A program made the translations under genes and the position numbers. This document shows positions 12,694 to 16,117 of a stretch of DNA of 16,117 bases, one piece after another. Source of the stretch: Roseovarius sp. (GTDB lineage: Bacteria; Pseudomonadota; Alphaproteobacteria; Rhodobacterales; Rhodobacteraceae); NCBI GenBank assembly GCA_007125415.1, contig SLDH01000354.1, positions 1 through 16,117 of the forward strand, written 5' to 3'. A model generated the notes under the pieces. The model did no database searches. It was not told where the DNA came from and saw only the letters and a program-made list of their open reading frames with translations. Position 1 is the stretch's first letter. Each line of letters begins with the position of its first letter.

Positions 12694-14229
12694 TCAGACG
12701 ACAAGCAAGAAAACGCCGGTGCTGATGATGATGCCGGCGATGATGCCCGCGCCCAGCCAGAAACCCTTTTGCAAGCCCGTTCCTCGGGTCTCGCGGGGCG
12801 TTGGCGCGGATTGCCGAATCAATGCATCCTCCACGATGCGCGGCAGGCGAGGCCCGTATCGCGCCAGAACGGCAAGCGTCTTGCCAAGGTCGCGCGCCGC
12901 CGCTTTCGGGCCGATGCTCTGGCGGATGTAATTTTCCACGACCGGCTTGGCGACCTTCCAGATGTTGATCTCCGGATCGAGCGACCGCGCCACCCCTTCG
13001 ACCACCACCATCGTGCGCTGAAGCAGGATAAGTTCCGTGCGTGTTTCCATACCGAAGCGCTCGGTCACTTCGAAGAGGTAGCTGAGCAAGTTGCCCATGG
13101 AGATGCGGCTGGCATCCATGCCGAAGATCGGCTCGCCCACGGCGCGCAGGGCGCGGGCAAATTCGTCCACATCCTGATTCTTGGGAACATATCCCGCCTC
13201 GAAATGCACCTCCGCGACGCGGCGATAATTGCGCTGGATGAAGCCATAGAGGATTTCGGCATAAACCCGGCGTGTGTATTCGTCGATATATCCCATTATG
13301 CCGAAATCATAGGCGATGATGTTGCCATTGGCGGCGACCTTGAGGTTGCCCTGATGCATGTCGGCGTGAAAATACCCGTCGCGCAGCGCATGGCTGAGGA
13401 AAAGCTGCAAGACCCGCTCGGCCAGCTCCACGCGGTTGTGCCCTGCCGCGTCGATGGCTTCATTGTCGCCCATCGGCACGCCATCGGCCCAACCCATCGT
13501 CATCACCTGACGGCTCGACAGAAGCCAGTTGACCTGTGGTAACTCGAAGCCGGCATCATTGGCCGTGTTGGCGGCGAACTCGCTCGCCGAGGCGGCTTCG
13601 AGCCGCAGATCAAGTTCGCCCATCACCACACCCTCGAAATGCGCGATCACATCCGTCGGCCGCAGCCGACGGGAGGCGGGCGAAAGCAATTCGATGGTTC
13701 GGGCTGCGAAGTAGAAGGCATCGATGTCACGGCGAAAAGCGCGTTCGATCCCTGGGCGCAAGACCTTGACCGCGACGGCCTCGCCGGTGTCGCGCAGGCC
13801 CGCCTTGTGCACCTGGGCGATGGATGCGGCGGCGACGGGCGGGCTGAAATCATCGAAAATCGTATCGACGGGGTGCCCCAGCTCCCTTCCGATCGCGGCT
13901 TTCGCCACCTCGACCGGAAAGGGCGGCAGCTTGTCCTGCAAGACCCGCAGTTGTGTGGCCAATTCGCTGCCCACCAGATCGGGGCGGGTCGACAGGATCT
14001 GGCCGAACTTGATATAGGCCGGGCCCAGCGCCTGCAGCGCGCGCACCGCCGGCGGCAGGGTCACATCGCCGCGATATCCCAGCCATTGAAAGGGCCAGGC
14101 CAGAAAACGCATCGTGCCGCGCACGAGCGGCGGCGCCTCGAGCGCATCCATGATGAGCCGCATGGCGCCCGTGCGTTCCATCGTGGCCCCCGTCCGGATG
14201 AGGCGCAGGATGTTATGCGGGCCGCGCAT
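12694..14229 (-). CDS. ubiB: Ubiquinone biosynthesis accessory kinase-like protein UbiB
   Basis: UbiB is an atypical protein-kinase-like ATPase of the ABC1/ADCK family needed for ubiquinone biosynthesis, acting at the inner membrane. The 511-residue product has the family KxGQ motif (KFGQ, 74-77), the Ala-rich nucleotide loop AAASIAQVH (133-141), the Lys in VAVKV (K155), the catalytic-loop counterpart HADMHQGN (288-295) and DFG (308-310). A hydrophobic C-terminus (about 487-511, GFWLGAGIIAGIIISTGVF) anchors it in the membrane. The length fits the family. Start ATG at 14229 lies 3 bases after the ubiE stop, so both are one operon. No terminator is seen before yjbH. Confidence 0.93.
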   Translation of the reverse strand: MRGPHNILRLIRTGATMERTGAMRLIMDALEAPPLVRGTMRFLAWPFQWLGYRGDVTLPPAVRALQALGPAYIKFGQILSTRPDLVGSELATQLRVLQDKLPPFPVEVAKAAIGRELGHPVDTIFDDFSPPVAAASIAQVHKAGLRDTGEAVAVKVLRPGIERAFRRDIDAFYFAARTIELLSPASRRLRPTDVIAHFEGVVMGELDLRLEAASASEFAANTANDAGFELPQVNWLLSSRQVMTMGWADGVPMGDNEAIDAAGHNRVELAERVLQLFLSHALRDGYFHADMHQGNLKVAANGNIIAYDFGIMGYIDEYTRRVYAEILYGFIQRNYRRVAEVHFEAGYVPKNQDVDEFARALRAVGEPIFGMDASRISMGNLLSYLFEVTERFGMETRTELILLQRTMVVVEGVARSLDPEINIWKVAKPVVENYIRQSIGPKAAARDLGKTLAVLARYGPRLPRIVEDALIRQSAPTPRETRGTGLQKGFWLGAGIIAGIIISTGVFLLVV

Positions 14230-14232
14230 GCT

Positions 14233-14976
14233 CTAGAGCTTCCAACCCGAATGCAGACAGGCGATGCCCATGCTCAGGTTGCGATATTTCGCATTGCCGA
14301 ATCCGGCCGACCGGACCATTCCGAGAAAGCTCTCCTGATCCGGAAAATTCCGAATCGATTCTACGAGATACTGGTAACTTTCACGATCCTTTGCGATCAC
14401 CTGCCCCAGTCTTGGGATGATGTTGAACGAATAGAGATCATAGGCCCATTGCATCAGATCATTGGGGATCTGGCTGAATTCCAGCACCATCAGGCGGCCG
14501 CCCGGGCGGAGCACGCGAAAGGCTTCATCGAGCGCCACCTGCGGGCGGGTCACGTTGCGGATGCCGAAGCTGATCGTGTAGACATCAAAGCTGTTATCCG
14601 CAAAGGGCAGGGCCATGGCATCGCCCACAACCCAGTCAAGACTGCCTGCCAGAGCCTCGGCCTCGGCACGTTTGCGCCCTTCCATCAGCATTTCCTCGGT
14701 CAGATCGAGCACGGTGGCATGGCCGGATCCGGCGCGCTTGAGAAAACGGAAGGCGATATCGCCGGTGCCGCCCGCCACATCCAGCAGGTTCTGACCGGGG
14801 CGCGGGGCAAGCCAATCCATCATTGCGTCTTTCCACAACCGATGTATCCCGAAGCTCATCGCATCGTTCATCACGTCATATTTCGAGGCCACGTCGCCAA
14901 AGAGGCTGCGCACGCGCCCTGCCTTTTCGTCCTCCGGGATGGTCTGCGCGCCGAAATGCGTGGTTTTCTGGGTCAT
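14233..14976 (-). CDS. ubiE: Ubiquinone/menaquinone methyltransferase UbiE
   Basis: UbiE is the SAM-dependent C-methyltransferase of ubiquinone (and, where present, menaquinone) biosynthesis. The 247-residue product shows the UbiE signature [17 protein letters not shown] (33-49), the SAM-binding motif [13 protein letters not shown] (64-76), the acidic residue after beta-2 in [16 protein letters not shown] (137-143) and [15 protein letters not shown] (154-168). It ends with a conserved [13 protein letters not shown] tail. It is divergent from mutM with 86 bases between and is followed within 3 bases by ubiB. A TTGTAA-N16-TATAAG promoter-like pair lies upstream. Confidence 0.96.
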   Translation of the reverse strand: MTQKTTHFGAQTIPEDEKAGRVRSLFGDVASKYDVMNDAMSFGIHRLWKDAMMDWLAPRPGQNLLDVAGGTGDIAFRFLKRAGSGHATVLDLTEEMLMEGRKRAEAEALAGSLDWVVGDAMALPFADNSFDVYTISFGIRNVTRPQVALDEAFRVLRPGGRLMVLEFSQIPNDLMQWAYDLYSFNIIPRLGQVIAKDRESYQYLVESIRNFPDQESFLGMVRSAGFGNAKYRNLSMGIACLHSGWKL

Positions 14977-15005
14977 GGGCCTTGCCGTTTTTCGCCTACG
15001 CCTTC

Positions 15006-15033
15006 CTTATAGGGTGCTGGTGGGCGGTTACAA
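15006..15033 (-). promoter_or_regulatory. Probable sigma-70-type promoter for ubiE-ubiB
   Basis: On the minus strand TTGTAA (15033-15028) and TATAAG (15011-15006) are separated by 16 bases. They match 4/6 and 5/6 of the sigma-70 consensus. The start of transcription would be near 15000, giving a leader of about 25 bases before the ubiE ATG. Read by eye. Confidence 0.45.
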
Positions 15034-15062
15034 TGCGCCCCTTTCGCGCGAGGTGACTGCCC

Positions 15063-15914
15063 ATGCCCGAACTGCCCGAAGTTGAAACCGTGCGCTGTGG
15101 CCTCATGCCCGCCATGGTGGGGCAGATGATCACCCGGGCCGATGTCAACCGACCCGACCTGCGCTGGCCGTTCCCGGCGCGGATGGCCGAGCGGCTCACC
15201 GGGCAGAATGTGCTGAACCTGCGCCGTCGCTCCAAATACATCCTTGCCGATCTGGGGTCGGGCGAGACGCTGCTCATCCATCTGGGCATGTCGGGGCGAA
15301 TGCTGATTTCCGGCGACCCGCTGGGGCAGTTCCTGCACGATCATCCCGCACCGGCCAAACATGATCACGTTGTACTGCATATGGCGAATGGCGCGCGCAT
15401 CACCTTCAACGACCCGCGGCGCTTCGGTGCGATGGATCTTCTGGAGACGGCCCGCGCCGAGGCGCATCCGCTTCTGGCACGCATCGGCCCCGAGCCTCTG
15501 GGCAATGCCTTCAACGAGGCGCATCTGATCGCGGCGTTCAAGGGGCGCACCATGCCGGTCAAGGCGGCACTTCTCGATCAGCGAATCGTTGCGGGGCTGG
15601 GCAACATCTATGTCTGCGAAGCGCTCTTTCGCGCGCGCATCTCGCCCCTGCGCCGCGCGGGGCGCATTTCCGCCATGCGCGTGGCGGGCCTTGTTCCGCT
15701 CATCCGCGAGGTGCTTTCCGAGGCGATCGAGGCGGGTGGCTCTTCCTTGCGCGATTATCGCCAAGCCGATGGGGAGCTTGGCTATTTTCAGCACCGTTTC
15801 GATGTGTATGCCCGCGAAGGGGCGCCCTGCCACACGCCGGGTTGCCCCGGCCAGATCAGGCGCGTGGTGCAATCCGGCCGCTCCACCTTCTATTGCCCGC
15901 GTTGCCAAAGATAG
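15063..15914 (+). CDS. mutM: Formamidopyrimidine-DNA glycosylase MutM (Fpg)
   Basis: MutM excises oxidised purines (8-oxoguanine, Fapy) and cuts the DNA backbone by beta/delta elimination. The 283-residue product starts with the catalytic PELPEVET (Pro2 is the nucleophile, Glu3 the acid). It has the conserved Lys in RRSKYI (K58), NDPRRFG (116-122), the helix-two-turn-helix segment with [18 protein letters not shown] (172-189) and a C-terminal zinc finger with C256, C261, C278 and C281 (C-x4-C-x16-C-x2-C). All key residues are present. GAGGTGA lies 7 bases before the ATG. It is divergent from ubiE, and an enoyl-CoA hydratase gene follows by 64 bases. Confidence 0.97.
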   Translation: MPELPEVETVRCGLMPAMVGQMITRADVNRPDLRWPFPARMAERLTGQNVLNLRRRSKYILADLGSGETLLIHLGMSGRMLISGDPLGQFLHDHPAPAKHDHVVLHMANGARITFNDPRRFGAMDLLETARAEAHPLLARIGPEPLGNAFNEAHLIAAFKGRTMPVKAALLDQRIVAGLGNIYVCEALFRARISPLRRAGRISAMRVAGLVPLIREVLSEAIEAGGSSLRDYRQADGELGYFQHRFDVYAREGAPCHTPGCPGQIRRVVQSGRSTFYCPRCQR

Positions 15915-15978
15915 GTTGATCCGCTGTGCAAGGCTGCTAAACCTTGCCGCCAGACAGCAACAAGCGAAAGCAGCTTTC

Positions 15979-16117
15979 ATGGCCTTTGAGACGATCATCG
16001 TCGAAACAGAAGACCACGTCGCCACCATCACCCTGAACCGCCCCGATGCCATGAATGCCCTCAGCGCGCAGTTGCTGGGGGAACTGGCGCGGGCGCTGGG
16101 TGAGGCACAGAAGAACG
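15979..16117 (+). CDS. Enoyl-CoA hydratase/isomerase family protein (partial, N-terminus only)
   Basis: The 46 visible residues begin MAFETIIVETEDHVATITLNRPDAMNALSAQLLGEL. The segment VATITLNRPDAMNALS is the hallmark N-terminal strand of the crotonase superfamily, so the likely reaction is hydration of enoyl-CoA in beta-oxidation. The catalytic Glu residues lie beyond the right edge, so substrate and exact activity cannot be judged. The ATG at 15979 has only a weak purine-rich site (GCGAAAG) upstream. Location directly after mutM matches many alphaproteobacteria, where an enoyl-CoA hydratase gene leads to rpsT and dnaA. Confidence 0.88.
   Translation, partial: MAFETIIVETEDHVATITLNRPDAMNALSAQLLGELARALGEAQKN

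Noticed and set aside
13639..15012. A 457-codon plus-strand open frame across ubiB-ubiE
   Set aside because: It spans two well-supported minus-strand genes and their junction; composition is that of an antisense frame.
15928..15947. Hairpin GCAAGG/CCTTGC after mutM as a terminator
   Set aside because: A 6-bp stem with an 8-base loop but no T run follows; too weak to call a terminator.
14973..16052. A long minus-strand frame opposite mutM
   Set aside because: MutM has all its catalytic and zinc residues on the plus strand; the opposite frame has no recognisable features.
1..16117. CRISPR arrays, insertion sequences, prophage, tRNA or rRNA genes
   Set aside because: No regularly spaced repeats, transposase-like proteins, flanking inverted repeats or RNA gene signatures were seen; the window is gene-dense with coherent operons.

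Overview
The window reads as chromosomal DNA of an alphaproteobacterium of the Rhodobacteraceae, most likely the marine Roseobacter group. The grounds are the high GC content, the flagellar gene order flgB-flgC-fliE-fliQ-flgF divergent from fliI, a flaF-flbT pair beside a short (281 aa) flagellin, and the conserved block mutM / ubiE-ubiB / enoyl-CoA hydratase. No phage, insertion sequence, CRISPR array, tRNA or rRNA was seen.

Layout. Positions 1-1604 (minus strand): the proximal-rod and export operon flgB, flgC, fliE, fliQ, flgF (flgF runs off the left edge). Positions 1690-3153 (plus): the export ATPase gene fliI, divergent from flgB. Positions 3160-4789 (minus): flaF, flbT and a DUF1217 gene, joined by ATGA overlaps. 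Positions 4866-5711 (minus): flagellin with its own leader and a strong terminator. Positions 5935-6572 (minus): a FlgN-like chaperone and a FlgJ-type rod-binding protein, divergent from fliK-flgD (plus, 6686-9043). Positions 9044-9409: a relatively AT-rich gap. Positions 9410-9670: a small exported protein. Positions 9772-12548 (minus): a yjbF-yjbH exopolysaccharide operon. Positions 12694-14976 (minus): ubiE-ubiB for ubiquinone. Positions 15063-15914 (plus): mutM, then the start of an enoyl-CoA hydratase gene.

How it works together. The left 9 kb encodes rod parts (FlgB, FlgC, FlgF), the rod-to-MS-ring adaptor (FliE), export gate and motor parts (FliQ, FliI), hook assembly and length control (FlgD, FliK), a rod cap-like protein (FlgJ domain), a hook-filament chaperone (FlgN), flagellin, and the alphaproteobacterial flagellin regulators FlaF and FlbT. 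The middle codes for an envelope or exopolysaccharide module. The right end is housekeeping, and its gene order suggests rpsT-dnaA, and so oriC, lies just outside.

The most notable unexplained signal is a 15-base inverted repeat (minus strand CAGGCGCAAAGCGCC). It occurs identically just upstream of the flagellin ribosome-binding site and in the first codons of flaF. It is a candidate RNA element for FlbT/FlaF-type post-transcriptional control. CtrA-like paired half-sites (near TTAA-N7-TTAA) lie in the fliI/flgB and flagellin upstream regions.
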